64,000 bases of DNA, from NCBI GenBank assembly GCA_019308905.1, contig JAFDHF010000041.1:20443-84442 (forward strand). The letters are read 5' to 3'. Source of the stretch: Deltaproteobacteria bacterium. Its GTDB lineage: Bacteria > Desulfobacterota > BSN033 > WVXP01. The position numbers were made by a program, and so were the translations under genes. This document shows positions 15,753 through 26,084 of the stretch, one piece after another (the first letter of the stretch is position 1; the number at the start of each line of letters is the position of its first letter). Under the pieces are notes generated by a model. It saw nothing but the letters and a program-made list of their open reading frames with translations, ran no database searches and was not told the DNA's origin.

Positions 15753-16964
15753 TCATGCTCTACCCCGCCTATAGGCGTCTCTCAGGATCTGCAGGGGATG
15801 GACCGCATCGAGCCCTGTAAGGTGCCTGATCTGCATCCTGCACCCCTCGCAGTCCGAAACAACCACGCTCGATCCGAACTCTTCAAGGGCCCTTACGAGA
15901 TTCTGGCCGATAGCCACGGAGATGTCGTACGTCTCCTTCTTGAATCCATAGGTACCGCCGAGGCCGCAACAGCCTGCATCGATGTCCACCAGCTCCAGAC
16001 CCGGGATCAGTTGGAGCAGGTCTATGGCAGGAAGGCCGATTCCCAACGATCTCAAATGGCAGGGCGCATGGTAGGGCAGCCGGTCCTTCAAGGGCTCGAA
16101 GTCCGTATTGAGTTCTCCCCTTTCGTGAAGCATCAGCAGGTACTCGGATACGTCGAAGATCCTTTCGGCCACCCGTTGGGCTCCCTCGATTCTGAAAAAC
16201 TCCGGGTATTCGGAACGAATCATGTGGCCGCATGTGGCCGAACTGAAAACGATGTCGTATCCCTCATCGACCACCCTGGCCAAGGAACGGACGTTTCTCT
16301 CGCCCAGGGCCCTCGCCGATTCGAGGTCCCCCTGTCCCAGAGAGGGCATGCCGCAGCACTCCTGGTAGGGGAGGACGACCTCGAAGCCGTTTTTCTCAAG
16401 AACCTCTACCACTGCAATCGCCACATCGATCTCGTTTGTGTTGGCGTAGCATCCATAGAAATAGGCCACTTTCCTCTGCCCCTTGGACCTGTGGCTCCTG
16501 AACCACCCGCGAAAGGTCTCCTTTTCATAGCCGGGCAGCGGCCTCCTCCGGTCTATGGCAAGGAGGCGATCGGAAACTCCCCTGAAAAGACGGCTCCTGA
16601 GCACCATATTGGTAAGGGAAGCCAAGGACACGGCAGCCGAACCGAAAAGATGGGTGTGGCCCAGCAGCCAGTCTCTCGGGCTGAATCCCTTCTCTCCGGC
16701 CAGCTTGGCCTTTGCCATGAGGGTGAGGTCGGAGACGTTGACCCCGGCCGGACAGACAAGATCGCACTTGCCGCAGCCGATGCAGAGGCTCACCCAGGGA
16801 TCCGCGGATCGATCCTGAGGGCGTCGAAACCGCTGGGCATCGGGGCCGGCCTGTTTGGAACCGAGAAAATCCCCTGTTACTCGGGCAACGGGACAGTACT
16901 CCGTACATATCCCACACTTAATACACTGGTCGCTTCTATCCGCCACCGGGGTCTTCTGTTTCAT
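15753..16964 (-). CDS. glpC: Anaerobic glycerol-3-phosphate dehydrogenase subunit C
   Basis: The iron-sulfur electron-transfer subunit that anchors GlpAB and passes electrons towards quinone. Two 4Fe-4S clusters are seen near the N-terminus (CIKCGICTEYCP and CIGCGKCDLVCP). Two cysteine-rich CCG-type domains follow (YQECCGMPS and DAGCCGLGG). Its ATG overlaps the GlpB stop by four bases, so translation is coupled. Length of 403 residues is normal for GlpC. Confidence 0.93.
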   Translation of the reverse strand: MKQKTPVADRSDQCIKCGICTEYCPVARVTGDFLGSKQAGPDAQRFRRPQDRSADPWVSLCIGCGKCDLVCPAGVNVSDLTLMAKAKLAGEKGFSPRDWLLGHTHLFGSAAVSLASLTNMVLRSRLFRGVSDRLLAIDRRRPLPGYEKETFRGWFRSHRSKGQRKVAYFYGCYANTNEIDVAIAVVEVLEKNGFEVVLPYQECCGMPSLGQGDLESARALGERNVRSLARVVDEGYDIVFSSATCGHMIRSEYPEFFRIEGAQRVAERIFDVSEYLLMLHERGELNTDFEPLKDRLPYHAPCHLRSLGIGLPAIDLLQLIPGLELVDIDAGCCGLGGTYGFKKETYDISVAIGQNLVRALEEFGSSVVVSDCEGCRMQIRHLTGLDAVHPLQILRDAYRRGRA

Positions 16965-18241
16965 TTTTCCACCAGATTCTGGACAGCCTTGTAACCCGTA
17001 CCCACCGCCACCCCGCTTCCGGATTTCTCCCTGGCAGGGTCGTGATGTCCAAGTATTGAACCGGCCAAGAAGAGATTCTCAAGCACCGGCCCGCCTTTCC
17101 CGTCAACGGGGTTGAGCCGGTCGTTCGTCTTGATGCCGGCCCTGTTGATGGGATGGCCTTCCTTTGCGAAAAAGTCATCGGAGAACCACTCGGCTCTTCC
17201 CTCCGGCTGCACGACCGGCAGGTCGAATATGGGTTCCACGATCCGATCGTGCTCCGCCCTGAGTCCGCCTCCGAAAAACCTTCCGGTGGCGAGAACAAAA
17301 GAATCCGCCTCATGGACCCTCTGCTGGCCTGAGGGGGTCTTGACCACAACCCCCCGGCAATGACGGCCTTTCCGAACCGCCGAGACCACCTCGACACCCT
17401 GGATCATCTTCACCCCCTTTGCCCTGAGGGCCCGCTGGAAGGCGTCAAACAACCTCATTCCAGGGATCGACGGGGGAAGGACAGAGAGTTCAAAAACCTC
17501 TGAGCCTATCCGTGCCTCGAGGTCGAGCTTCACTCCCTGTGGATCACGGAGGCCCAACACGGCCGGAAAGCCGACGAGCCTCTCCCCTTCCATTATCCCC
17601 CGGACTCTTTCGGCCACCGCTTCCCTGAAGGCCCCCACATCGAACTGGAGAGCCAGCGAAGAACCCTTGAAGCTGTTCCGGCCCCCGATGTCTGCGACCT
17701 CAACATACCCGCTCCTCACCTCCGGGCCGCCGCCGCCCTCCCCTCCGGAGTTGCGCAAGTTCCGCGCAGCATAGGCAGGATAGAAACCGGCAAATTCGTG
17801 GAATCCCACGAGCAGGGTCGGCTCGGAAAAAACGCCCTTTCCTCCGACCATGGTGGAGGGAACCAGGTATGAGGGTCTCGCAGAGCCGATACCGGTCGGA
17901 AGCACCGTGTTTTTTCGCCCTTCGCCGGTGTAACGGTAGCCCCCGGAGGAAAAGAGGGCGGACAATGAGGCCAGGGCATGCTCCAGATCCTCCAGGCCTA
18001 CCTTTGAGTAGGGATGATCCGGCCTCTCCTCTATCAACCGGCCGAGAGCGGAAAATGGGTCCTCCTCGATCTCCATGCTCTCCTCAGGGTAGTACCCGAG
18101 CAGGTCTATCCCACCCGGGGAGACATGGATCATTCCCATGCCCTTTGCCAGTATCAGCGTCCTGAGGCCGCAATCGGCCGCTGTCTTTGCGGCCATGAGC
18201 CCGGAAAGTCCGGCGCCGATTACAATGACATCGTGTTTCAT
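16961..18241 (-). CDS. glpB: Anaerobic glycerol-3-phosphate dehydrogenase subunit B
   Basis: FMN/FAD-dependent subunit that partners GlpA. It starts MKHDVIVIGAGLSGLMAA with a Rossmann dinucleotide-binding GxGxxG, and has the GlpB-typical VSPGGIDLLGY and FVLATGRFFGGGL segments. The ATG at 18241 lies one base after the GlpA stop and has GGGGAGG upstream. A longer frame to 18280 lacks family similarity. Confidence 0.92.
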   Translation of the reverse strand: MKHDVIVIGAGLSGLMAAKTAADCGLRTLILAKGMGMIHVSPGGIDLLGYYPEESMEIEEDPFSALGRLIEERPDHPYSKVGLEDLEHALASLSALFSSGGYRYTGEGRKNTVLPTGIGSARPSYLVPSTMVGGKGVFSEPTLLVGFHEFAGFYPAYAARNLRNSGGEGGGGPEVRSGYVEVADIGGRNSFKGSSLALQFDVGAFREAVAERVRGIMEGERLVGFPAVLGLRDPQGVKLDLEARIGSEVFELSVLPPSIPGMRLFDAFQRALRAKGVKMIQGVEVVSAVRKGRHCRGVVVKTPSGQQRVHEADSFVLATGRFFGGGLRAEHDRIVEPIFDLPVVQPEGRAEWFSDDFFAKEGHPINRAGIKTNDRLNPVDGKGGPVLENLFLAGSILGHHDPAREKSGSGVAVGTGYKAVQNLVEK

Positions 18242-18242
18242 C

Positions 18243-19817
18243 CTACCTCCCCGAAAGTCTCGCCGGCCCCTTCTTCTCAAGGCCGAATATCCCGATGTAG
18301 ATTTCTTCGGCCACCTGCTCCTCCCTGAGTTGGTCGCCCTCCACCACGGGCCTCACACCCTTCCACCGACGCTCCAAGAAATCCTTCAACATCTCATCCG
18401 GAAACCCTTCCCCGGCCCCGCCCGCCTCCAGCAGAGTGCCGAGGCTCCTGTACGCGCAGAAGGCCCCCTGGCAGGGACCGGTCCCCATGCGCGTCAGCAT
18501 CCGAATATCGTTCAAATCAGAGGCCCCGTCCTCGATCACCGCCTTCTCTATCTCTCTCCGGGTGACAAGCTCGCACTCGCAGAGAATCAGATCCTTCCCC
18601 GGATCCTTTCTTTCTTCCGGGGAGGTCTTTCTCAACCGCTCCGCCAGGCTGACAAAACCGTGCTTCCTGGAACCCGGGAGGGGTTCGAGGTGGGTCGCAC
18701 AGGAGGCGGTAACGCCGAGTTTCTCGCAGGCCGCATCCACGGCCTTCTCGGCCATCAGCCTGTAGGTGGCCATCTTGCCGCCGACGATGCTCAGAAGTCC
18801 CCGGACCCCTTGCTCCTCTTCATGGTCGATGACGACAAATCCCCTGCTCACCTGTCGATCGTTCTTCACGCCAGCCTGCATGAAAAGGGGACGCACCCCG
18901 GCATAGGCCCGGATGAGCCTCGCCAAGCCCACAGAGGGAATCATCCTGGCGGTCTCCTCCAGCAGGAGTCTGACCTCATCGGGCTCGACTGTGAGCCGAT
19001 CCAGGTCTTCCACCTGGATCGACGTGGTGCCGATCAGACCCGTGGTCTCGTTCGGGACGATTATGTCTCCATCCGAGGGGGGCCGGCACCTGTTGACCAC
19101 GGTCTCTGTCAGCCGCCTGCTCGTTACCAGGATGCTTCCCTTTGAGTAGACAAGGGGAATCGAAAGTCCGAGGCTGCGGACCACCTGGCCGGCCCAGGCA
19201 CCCGCGGCATTGATGACGAATCCGGAAAAGGCTTCGAAGACCTCTCCTGTCCTGACATGGGTGCCCCGGACACCCCTCACCCTTCCTCCCTCGGCAAGCA
19301 GGCTATCCACCCTCGCATGGGTAATGATCGTCCCGCCGTGAATTTGAGCCGCCCTGGCGTTTTCCGCCGCGAGGGTGAAGGGATTGATCGAACCGTCAGG
19401 AACCCTTACAGCACCGATCAACTCGCCCGAGAGACTCGGCTCGAGGGCAAGAGCCTCCTCAGGGGAGAGTCGCTCCACCGGTATGCCCACGGCGCCGCAG
19501 GCCGAGATAAACCGCTCCTGGTATTCCAATCCATCCTCGGGGAGGGAGACGAAAAGACCCTCTGTCTCCTCGACGCAGCTTGCGGCTATTTCCCTCAGGA
19601 TCCTGTTCTCCTGGTAACACTCCTTTGCAGACGGGGGGTCGGAAACCACGTAGCGGCAGCCGCTGTGAAGGAGTCCCTGGCAGGCCCCCGTGGCCCCACT
19701 GGCAAGGTCGCTCTTCTCAAGAACCAGGCAGCTCAATCCCCTGAGGCCGAGGTCCCGGGCGATACCGGTACCTGTTGATCCACCTCCGATAACGATGACG
19801 TCGGCTTCGAGCACCAT
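18243..19817 (-). CDS. glpA: Anaerobic glycerol-3-phosphate dehydrogenase subunit A
   Basis: Catalytic flavoprotein that oxidises sn-glycerol-3-phosphate to dihydroxyacetone phosphate. The N-terminus has DVIVIGGGSTGTGIARDL (FAD) followed by SGATGACQGLLHSGCRYVV, the GlpA/GlpD signature. The C-terminus has a Bfd-like 2Fe-2S domain (CECELVTRREIEKA, then GTGPCQGAFC). ATG at 19817 with GAGGGA upstream. First gene of glpABC, under the promoter and leader terminator described just upstream. Confidence 0.95.
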   Translation of the reverse strand: MVLEADVIVIGGGSTGTGIARDLGLRGLSCLVLEKSDLASGATGACQGLLHSGCRYVVSDPPSAKECYQENRILREIAASCVEETEGLFVSLPEDGLEYQERFISACGAVGIPVERLSPEEALALEPSLSGELIGAVRVPDGSINPFTLAAENARAAQIHGGTIITHARVDSLLAEGGRVRGVRGTHVRTGEVFEAFSGFVINAAGAWAGQVVRSLGLSIPLVYSKGSILVTSRRLTETVVNRCRPPSDGDIIVPNETTGLIGTTSIQVEDLDRLTVEPDEVRLLLEETARMIPSVGLARLIRAYAGVRPLFMQAGVKNDRQVSRGFVVIDHEEEQGVRGLLSIVGGKMATYRLMAEKAVDAACEKLGVTASCATHLEPLPGSRKHGFVSLAERLRKTSPEERKDPGKDLILCECELVTRREIEKAVIEDGASDLNDIRMLTRMGTGPCQGAFCAYRSLGTLLEAGGAGEGFPDEMLKDFLERRWKGVRPVVEGDQLREEQVAEEIYIGIFGLEKKGPARLSGR

Positions 19818-19839
19818 CTCGGATTCCCTCTGTCGGCAC

Positions 19840-19892
19840 AAAAAAATCCTGATAGTCCTGCGCCCCAAAACCCGGTGCGCCTCCTATCAGGA
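19840..19892 (-). terminator. Leader terminator upstream of glpA (likely GlpP target)
   Basis: Minus strand forms a perfect 9-bp stem, TCCTGATAG with CTATCAGGA, spaced by 28 bases that can form a small inner GCGC stem, followed directly by a run of seven T residues. It sits between the glpA promoter and start codon, where a Rho-independent terminator would block expression unless antitermination occurs. GlpP, known for this role in Bacillus, is encoded about 260 bases away. Confidence 0.8.
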
Positions 19893-19920
19893 CTCTCTCT
19901 TTTGTCTCTGTCCTGTAAAG

Positions 19921-19949
19921 ATATAACAAGACGCGAAGGGCTTTGTCAA
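19921..19949 (-). promoter_or_regulatory. Sigma-70 promoter of glpABC
   Basis: Perfect TTGACA (19944-19949), 17-base spacer, TTATAT (19921-19926) on the minus strand. Start near 19914 gives a leader of about 97 bases containing the terminator. Confidence 0.75.
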
Positions 19950-20077
19950 GTGGCCGCCTTCACCCTATGCGCTCTCTATCTTCACTTGGTCCGACCCAGA
20001 CCATTTGCCGGCGGTATCATTCCTCCGCCTTGCCCAAGAGCCTGCCCTGACAGGAGGAGACCGGAACACCTGGAAGG

Positions 20078-20635
20078 TCACAGCAGGTGGTAGCTCGTGG
20101 TCGATATCGCCACAGCCCCTGAAGCAAGGATCTCTTCCACCTCACGCTCTTCCGTTATCAACCCGCCGGCGATGACCGGGGTGGATGTTCTCGCCCGGAT
20201 CGCGTTCATGATCTTGGGCACGATCAAACCCGGCAGGATCTCGACTGCATCGGGTCTCGAGTTCACCACCACGTTCAGGCCTCCTGCCAGGGATTCCGAA
20301 TCGAGGACAAAGATCCGCTGAACGGTAGACAGGCCTTCCTTCCTGGCAGCGGCAACGAGGTTGCTCTTGGTGGTGATGATGCCGTCCGCCCGGCTCTCTC
20401 TGGCAAGATAACGCACCCCGGAGCTGTCCTTGCCGATTCCCTTTATGAGGTCTATATCGACAAAAACGAGCCTGTTGAGGCGCCTGGCCTCATCGACGAT
20501 TCTGGGGATGTCGAATATCGTACCCCCGAGAAGGAACAACACCCCCACGTTCGGGAACTCGGGGAAAGGTGGATTACCGAGGTCCCTAAGGGCCGCGACC
20601 AGCGGCTTCTCTTTCAGAACGGCGAGAAAATCCAT
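20078..20635 (-). CDS. glpP: Glycerol-3-phosphate-responsive antiterminator
   Basis: A TIM-barrel RNA-binding antiterminator. Typical segments are GGTIFDIPRIVDEA, FVDIDLIKGIGKDSSGVRYL, DGIITTKSNLV, FVLDSESL, PDAVEILPG and PVIAGGLITEEREVEEIL, ending in a GA-IS-TS motif. The family binds glycerol-3-phosphate and then prevents termination in glp leader RNA. It lies between the Ugp genes and glpABC, whose leader carries a terminator. ATG start at 20635; length of 185 residues is normal. Confidence 0.93.
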   Translation of the reverse strand: MDFLAVLKEKPLVAALRDLGNPPFPEFPNVGVLFLLGGTIFDIPRIVDEARRLNRLVFVDIDLIKGIGKDSSGVRYLARESRADGIITTKSNLVAAARKEGLSTVQRIFVLDSESLAGGLNVVVNSRPDAVEILPGLIVPKIMNAIRARTSTPVIAGGLITEEREVEEILASGAVAISTTSYHLL

Positions 20636-20758
20636 GTAAGAGCCTATTTCTCACAAAAGGTCCGGCAAGCAAAGCAGTACAGCGAGGGCAGGCTTCTTGC
20701 CCGTTGAGACGACCAAACAGTACTTCCCCGGAGATCGCCGGGCCGTTGAAGCCTGAAC

Positions 20759-21844
20759 TCAGGTGGAGCCCAGACGAGCCCCGCTTTCAGGGTCAAACAG
20801 GTGCAATCGCTCCGGGTCACACCTGAGGGGCAGGGTTTCGGCCGTTGCGACCTTCATGACACCCGGCACGCGAACCGTAACAAGGCGTCGATCCTCCCCC
20901 AGATGCCCGTGGACAACCGTGTCGGCCCCGAGTGCCTCAATCATGTCGACCTTCAGATGGACCTGGGCCGAGCTCTCCTCCGTCACGACCAGATGCTCGG
21001 GCCGGATGCCGAGGGTCACCTGCCTGCCTCCCCGGGCAGAGAGGCTTTCATCCGGAAGGGGCAGGGTCTCCCCTCCAGAGAGCTCGATCCCTCTTCCTCG
21101 ACTATCCAGCCGTGCCGGAAGAAAGTTCATGGAGGGTGAGCCGATGAAACCGGCGACAAAAATGGTCCTTGGCCGTTGATAGATCTCCAGGGGCGTACCG
21201 ATCTGTTCAACCACACCGTCCTTCATCACCACGAGGCGGTCACCCAGGGTCATCGCCTCCACCTGGTCATGGGTGACGTAGATACTGGTGATCTTCAGGT
21301 CCTCGTGAAGCCTCCGGATTTCAAGTCGCATCTGGACTCGCAGCTTGGCGTCGAGGTTGCTGAGGGGTTCGTCAAAAAGAAAGACCTTGGGCTCCCGTAC
21401 AATACACCTGCCCATGGCAACACGCTGCCGTTGCCCCCCCGAGAGCTGTCTCGGCTTCCTGTCCAGGAAGTCGGTCAGCTCCAGGATCCTTGCGGCATCG
21501 CGGACCCTTCTTTCGATCTCGGGTTTGGGCATGCCCCGTATCCTGAGGCCGTAGGCCATGTTCTTGTAGACCGTCATATGGGGATAGAGGGCATAGTTCT
21601 GGAATACCATGGCGATATCCCTGTCGGCGGGTTCCAGGCGGTTGACCACCTTTCCATCGATGGCAATCTCGCCGCTGGTAATCACTTCAAGTCCCGCAAC
21701 CATGCGGAGCACGGTCGATTTGCCACAGCCAGAGGGACCCAGGATCACGATAAACTCGCCGTCCCTGATCTCGCAGCTTATTCCATGGATAACCTCGGTC
21801 TTCCCGAACTTCTTGTACACATCCCTGAGACTGACATCGGCCAT
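20759..21844 (-). CDS. ugpC: Glycerol-3-phosphate ABC transporter ATP-binding protein
   Basis: A MalK/UgpC-type ATPase of 361 residues: Walker [11 protein letters not shown]-loop [12 protein letters not shown], signature [13 protein letters not shown], Walker [13 protein letters not shown] and H-loop YVTHDQVEA. The C-terminal 120 residues form the regulatory TOBE domain (GIRPEHL). It powers the two permeases encoded just upstream. The UgpC assignment rests on the UgpB-type binding protein in the operon; MalK-like proteins are alike in sequence. Confidence 0.9.
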   Translation of the reverse strand: MADVSLRDVYKKFGKTEVIHGISCEIRDGEFIVILGPSGCGKSTVLRMVAGLEVITSGEIAIDGKVVNRLEPADRDIAMVFQNYALYPHMTVYKNMAYGLRIRGMPKPEIERRVRDAARILELTDFLDRKPRQLSGGQRQRVAMGRCIVREPKVFLFDEPLSNLDAKLRVQMRLEIRRLHEDLKITSIYVTHDQVEAMTLGDRLVVMKDGVVEQIGTPLEIYQRPRTIFVAGFIGSPSMNFLPARLDSRGRGIELSGGETLPLPDESLSARGGRQVTLGIRPEHLVVTEESSAQVHLKVDMIEALGADTVVHGHLGEDRRLVTVRVPGVMKVATAETLPLRCDPERLHLFDPESGARLGST

Positions 21845-21854
21845 AGCCGTACCC

Positions 21855-22700
21855 CTATTTCTCGGTTTCGGTCATGCCTCGAACAAACTGCTTCTGCATG
21901 AAGATGACGACGAGCACCGGCGGGATCATCGCCAGCATGGAAGAGGCCATGATGATGTGCCATTCCGCCTGCCCCTCCCCAACGTCGAGCATCCGCTTGA
22001 TGCCGATCAGAACCGTGTAGTAACCCTCGTTCGTGGTGATCAGCAGAGGCCAGAGATACTGATTCCAACCGTAGATAAAGAGGATCACGAATAGAGCCGC
22101 AATCGAGGTGCGTGACATGGGCAACAGGATATCGAAGAAGAAACGGATAGGGCCGCCCCCGTCGATTCTCACCGCCTCGCAGAGCTCATCGGGCACCGTC
22201 ATGAAGAACTGGCGAAACAGAAAAGTGGCCGTAGCCGAGGCGATGAGAGGGAGGATCAACCCCGAGTAAGAATCGAGCATCTTGAGATCGGCCGCAACCT
22301 TGTAGGTCGGTAGAATACGAACCTCCACAGGCAGCATCAGGGTAATAAAAATCATCCAGAAAAAGAACATGCGGAAGCGGAACCTGAAATAGACGATGGC
22401 ATAGGCGGCAAGCAGGGAGATGGCAATCTTCCCGAAGGTGATTCCCAGGGCCATGATCAGGCTGTTGAGCATCATCCTGCCCACAGTAGCCCCCACCTCG
22501 GTCGTTCCCAGAGTCAGGGCCCGGATGTAATTCTCGATCAGATGCTTTCCCGGCAGAAGGGGAAAGGACGTCGTTATCTCCCCCAGGGTGTGCGTCGAAG
22601 CGACAAAGGTGACGTAGATGGGGAAGGCGAGAATCAACATGCCCAGAACCAGCACCGCGTGGGTCAGAAAGGTAAGCCAGGGACGATGTTCAACCATCAA
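21855..22700 (-). CDS. ugpE: Glycerol-3-phosphate ABC transporter permease
   Basis: A six-helix permease of 281 residues. Its coupling-helix EAA loop reads [24 protein letters not shown]-type membrane segments such as [17 protein letters not shown] open the protein, and a periplasmic stretch follows. It pairs with the upstream UgpA permease; the genes are ten bases or fewer apart, as expected for one operon. Confidence 0.92.
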   Translation of the reverse strand: MMVEHRPWLTFLTHAVLVLGMLILAFPIYVTFVASTHTLGEITTSFPLLPGKHLIENYIRALTLGTTEVGATVGRMMLNSLIMALGITFGKIAISLLAAYAIVYFRFRFRMFFFWMIFITLMLPVEVRILPTYKVAADLKMLDSYSGLILPLIASATATFLFRQFFMTVPDELCEAVRIDGGGPIRFFFDILLPMSRTSIAALFVILFIYGWNQYLWPLLITTNEGYYTVLIGIKRMLDVGEGQAEWHIIMASSMLAMIPPVLVVIFMQKQFVRGMTETEK

Positions 22701-22708
22701 CGGCTCCT

Positions 22709-23590
22709 CTAGTAGTGCACTTTCCGCTCGATATAGCGAAACTGAACAACCGTGAGAGAGATGACGACGATCATCAGAATAACCGACTGAGCCGCGGACC
22801 CTCCGAGATCCAAACTCAGAAACCCGTCGTGATAGACCTTGTAGACCATGATGTTTGTGGCGTCGTTCGGCCCTCCTTCGGTGATGGCATGGATCACACC
22901 GAAGGTGTCGAAGAAGGCATACACGATGTTCATTACTATCAAGAAGAAGAACGTAGGCGACAGCAAGGGGAAGGAGATCGTCCAGAATCGCTTCAGCGGC
23001 GAAGCACCGTCGATGGCCGCCGCCTCGATGAAGGACCTCGGAACGGCCTGAAGCCCGGCCAGGAAGAAGAGAAAATTGTAGGCGATCTCACGCCAGGCGG
23101 CTGCGATGACAACCAGGAACAACGCCTGCCCCCCGTTCAGGGTGTGGTTCCAGTCGTATCCGAGGGTCTTAAGATAGAAGGCAACGATCCCCACTGTCGG
23201 GTTGAAGAGAAAGTACCACAGCACCGCGGCTACGACGGGAGCAACCGCATAGGGCCAGATAATCAGGGTCTTGTACGTGGTGGCTCCCCGAATGACCCGA
23301 TCCGCCATTGCAGCGAGAACCAGGGCAACCGACATGGCGATTGCCGCAACCGAGAAACTGAAGACCACCGTCACGTAGATGGAGTGCAGGTAGATCTCGT
23401 CGGTGAAGATCTGCTGGAAGTTCGCCAGCCCGACAAAGGCCGAGGAAAGACCGAAAGGGTCTTGCTGCAGGACAGACTGGTAGATCGCCTGGGAAGCCGG
23501 CCAGATGAAGAATATGAGGGTGATGATGATCTGGGGCGCAACCAGGAGATAGGGAAGAAACCTGTGTCTGAAGACAACCCGTTTTTCCAT
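22709..23590 (-). CDS. ugpA: Glycerol-3-phosphate ABC transporter permease
   Basis: Inner-membrane permease with the MalF/UgpA-type start ([21 protein letters not shown]), the conserved LGLANF-like [11 protein letters not shown] and the EAA loop ([26 protein letters not shown]). The ATG at 23590 is preferred to an upstream in-frame start at 23662 because the protein then begins at the first helix. Confidence 0.9.
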   Translation of the reverse strand: MEKRVVFRHRFLPYLLVAPQIIITLIFFIWPASQAIYQSVLQQDPFGLSSAFVGLANFQQIFTDEIYLHSIYVTVVFSFSVAAIAMSVALVLAAMADRVIRGATTYKTLIIWPYAVAPVVAAVLWYFLFNPTVGIVAFYLKTLGYDWNHTLNGGQALFLVVIAAAWREIAYNFLFFLAGLQAVPRSFIEAAAIDGASPLKRFWTISFPLLSPTFFFLIVMNIVYAFFDTFGVIHAITEGGPNDATNIMVYKVYHDGFLSLDLGGSAAQSVILMIVVISLTVVQFRYIERKVHY

Positions 23591-23667
23591 AAGAGACCGA
23601 TGGACTCTGAAGAGGGCGGCCGGACCCGGCCACGGCGGTGGATGGGTCCGGTTCCGCCCCATGGCAG

Positions 23668-24984
23668 CTATTTGTGGGCTCTTTCAAACTTGCGCAGTAG
23701 CTTGTTCCCGGCAGCCACCGCGTCGTCCAACCCCTCCTGCGCGCTCTTCTTTCCGGCAAAGATGGCTTCCAGCTCACCGTAGATGATGCTGCGCTCCTGC
23801 ACGTAGTTGCCGAACCGCAGGCCTCTGGAGTTTTCGGTCGGTTTGTGGAGGGTCATCTGCTTCAATGCGGTTTCCATCCCCGGATTCTTCTCGTAGAATC
23901 CCTGCCCCTTTGTCAGGTAGTAGGCGTCAGTCGTAATCGGCAGGTATCCGGTAAACTGATGCCAGTCGGCCTGGACAGAAGGTGAGGAGAGATAGCCGAA
24001 AAAGGTTGCCACACCCCTGTAATCCTCGGCGGGATGCCCGGCCATCACCCAGAGGCTCGCGCCGCCGATAATCGTGTTCTGAGGAGCTCCGGGCACATCC
24101 GGCCAATAGGGGAGCATGCTCGTTCCGAACTCGAACTTGCAGGTCTTCTTGAAACCTGCATACCCGGCTGAAGATTCCGTGTACATGGCCACTTCTTCGG
24201 AGGAGAACTTGGCGTTGCCAAGGTTTCGCCGCCCACCGTAAACGAATATCTTTTCCTTCTGCCAGTCGGCCAGTTGCTGGATATGCCTCACCTGCAGGGG
24301 TCCGTTGAAGACAAACTCCGTATCCAATCCACCAAAACCGTTTTGTTTGGTTCCGAACGGCACATTGTGCCATGCGCTGAAGTTCTCGAGGTGGATCCAG
24401 GAGATCCACGCGGTTGAGAAGCCGGCAGAGTAGCCCGCCTTGACCAGTTTCCTCGCGTACTCGGCCACCTCGGGCCATGTCTTGGGCGGCTTGTTCGGAT
24501 CGAGGCCCGCCTTCCTGAAGGCATCTTTGTTGTAGTACAGGACAGGGGTCGAACTGTTGAAGGGCATGGACAACATCCTGCCGTCGGGTGTGGTGTAGTA
24601 GCTGATCACCGTGGAAAGATAGGCATTGGGGTCAAACGGCACTCCCGATTCCGCCATTACCTCATAAACCGGTTTGATGGCCCCCCTGGCCGCCATCATG
24701 GTCGCCGTCCCCACCTCAAAGACCTGAAGGATATGAGGCGGATTCTTTGAGCGGAACGCCGCAATACCGGCAGTCATGGTATCAGGATAGCTCCCCTTGT
24801 ATGTCGGTACCACCCGGTACTTGCTCTGCAGGCTATTGAAACCCGCGGCAATGGCATTGACCTTCTCCCCCAGCCGCCCCCCGTGAGCATGCCACCACTG
24901 GATTTCAGTGACCGCCTGCGCACCGGTCACGGCAAGGCCGAGAACAAAAACAGCAATGAACAAAACCAATCGAGACCTTCTCAT
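23668..24984 (-). CDS. ugpB: Glycerol-3-phosphate ABC transporter substrate-binding protein
   Basis: Periplasmic binding protein for glycerol-3-phosphate or its diesters. A Sec signal peptide ([24 protein letters not shown]) is followed by VTEIQWWHA. UgpB hallmarks include [39 protein letters not shown] and [10 protein letters not shown]. The ATG at 24984 has AAGGAGG upstream. It heads the ugpBAEC-glpP order and would supply substrate to the phosphodiesterase at 12.4 kb and to GlpABC. Confidence 0.94.
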   Translation of the reverse strand: MRRSRLVLFIAVFVLGLAVTGAQAVTEIQWWHAHGGRLGEKVNAIAAGFNSLQSKYRVVPTYKGSYPDTMTAGIAAFRSKNPPHILQVFEVGTATMMAARGAIKPVYEVMAESGVPFDPNAYLSTVISYYTTPDGRMLSMPFNSSTPVLYYNKDAFRKAGLDPNKPPKTWPEVAEYARKLVKAGYSAGFSTAWISWIHLENFSAWHNVPFGTKQNGFGGLDTEFVFNGPLQVRHIQQLADWQKEKIFVYGGRRNLGNAKFSSEEVAMYTESSAGYAGFKKTCKFEFGTSMLPYWPDVPGAPQNTIIGGASLWVMAGHPAEDYRGVATFFGYLSSPSVQADWHQFTGYLPITTDAYYLTKGQGFYEKNPGMETALKQMTLHKPTENSRGLRFGNYVQERSIIYGELEAIFAGKKSAQEGLDDAVAAGNKLLRKFERAHK

Positions 24985-25168
24985 GCCGAATCCTCCTTTC
25001 TTTTCAAAAACATTCAAAACTATCTCGTCCCCGATCCCTCCTTTCTCCCGTGATTGACCTCCCAATTTCAGTCTAGCCTCAAACCAAATCCGATGCAAGT
25101 GGAAATCAAAGAGAGGGACTTCCGTGACATCAAGCGACATGAGACCGGGCCGTTGAAGGCGAAAGATT

Positions 25169-25822
25169 TCAGGGGCCGCGCAGAACGCCGGTCCCCCCGG
25201 AGGGCCCTGTTCCTCTCCCCTTCCCTCCAACCCTCGCGCCCCATTTGATGAGGGCCACTTCTGTGAAGGCGGCAACCAGCAGGAGAGGCAGGATGAGGGC
25301 CAGATACACGGTCAGACCTTTGTCCAGCACCGCAAGGGATCCTGAGAAGGAGAAGCGACCGAGCACAGACAGCCCCAGCTCCATTCCCTCAGAAAGGCTG
25401 ATCCACGTGGCAGGAAACTCCAAAAGGGCCACCGGGTTGAGGACAAGGCCCAGGAGACTCCACGTGCCTGTCTCTTCCACGACGATCACCCCCACATTCA
25501 GTCCGATAAGAAACCCGAACAAGAAGGGGAGGACGCCGGACATCCCCGAGACTATGTTCACAAGAAGGGAGGCGGCGTTGAGAAGAAAGATCAGCGCCAC
25601 CATCTTCAAGAAAGGCGTCCCCGGATGAACCCACCCCTGGATTCGGCGCCACAGCCACCTTGGATAGACCAGCAGCGGCCTGATCTGTTTCTCCACCACC
25701 AGGGGGGAACACAAAAGGCCTCCAAAAAAGAGGAGTGCGGCACAGACCAGCAGATCCCCCCTCAGGGAGTGCACGAGGCGCAGGTAGAATGCCAGTGCTT
25801 CCAAGATCACCCCCGGACCCAA
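25169..25822 (-). CDS. SpoIIM/DUF95-like membrane protein
   Basis: An integral membrane protein with about five hydrophobic segments. The stretch LLNPVALLEFPATWISLSEGMELG matches the conserved L-x-P-x-G-x-x-E-I/F-P-A motif of the SpoIIM family. SpoIIM acts in engulfment in spore formers, but relatives occur widely in non-sporulating bacteria with unknown function. The start is uncertain: a TTG at 25822 or the downstream GTG. It is upstream of ugpB but 185 bases away, so it is probably a separate unit. Confidence 0.65.
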   Translation of the reverse strand: MGPGVILEALAFYLRLVHSLRGDLLVCAALLFFGGLLCSPLVVEKQIRPLLVYPRWLWRRIQGWVHPGTPFLKMVALIFLLNAASLLVNIVSGMSGVLPFLFGFLIGLNVGVIVVEETGTWSLLGLVLNPVALLEFPATWISLSEGMELGLSVLGRFSFSGSLAVLDKGLTVYLALILPLLLVAAFTEVALIKWGARVGGKGRGTGPSGGTGVLRGP

Positions 25823-26084
25823 GTGGAATCATTTAGAAGAGGCTACTTTCATCCCGCGACGGACGGCTCAGGGCTTGCCCCGGGGCCGCCTGCAGCGTCT
25901 CTGTCGGAGCAGGGATCCACGACCTCCCGGCAAGGCGAGGCAGAAGGTCTCGCAACAAAGCATTGCCTGCCCGAGAAAATTGATTTATTCTTTGTCTTGG
26001 CATCCTAATTGACCCGTCCGGATTCTGACCGCGGTCTTCCGGGCGGTCTACCACAAAAAGAGCTCGATCCTGCAGGCAGATCCT

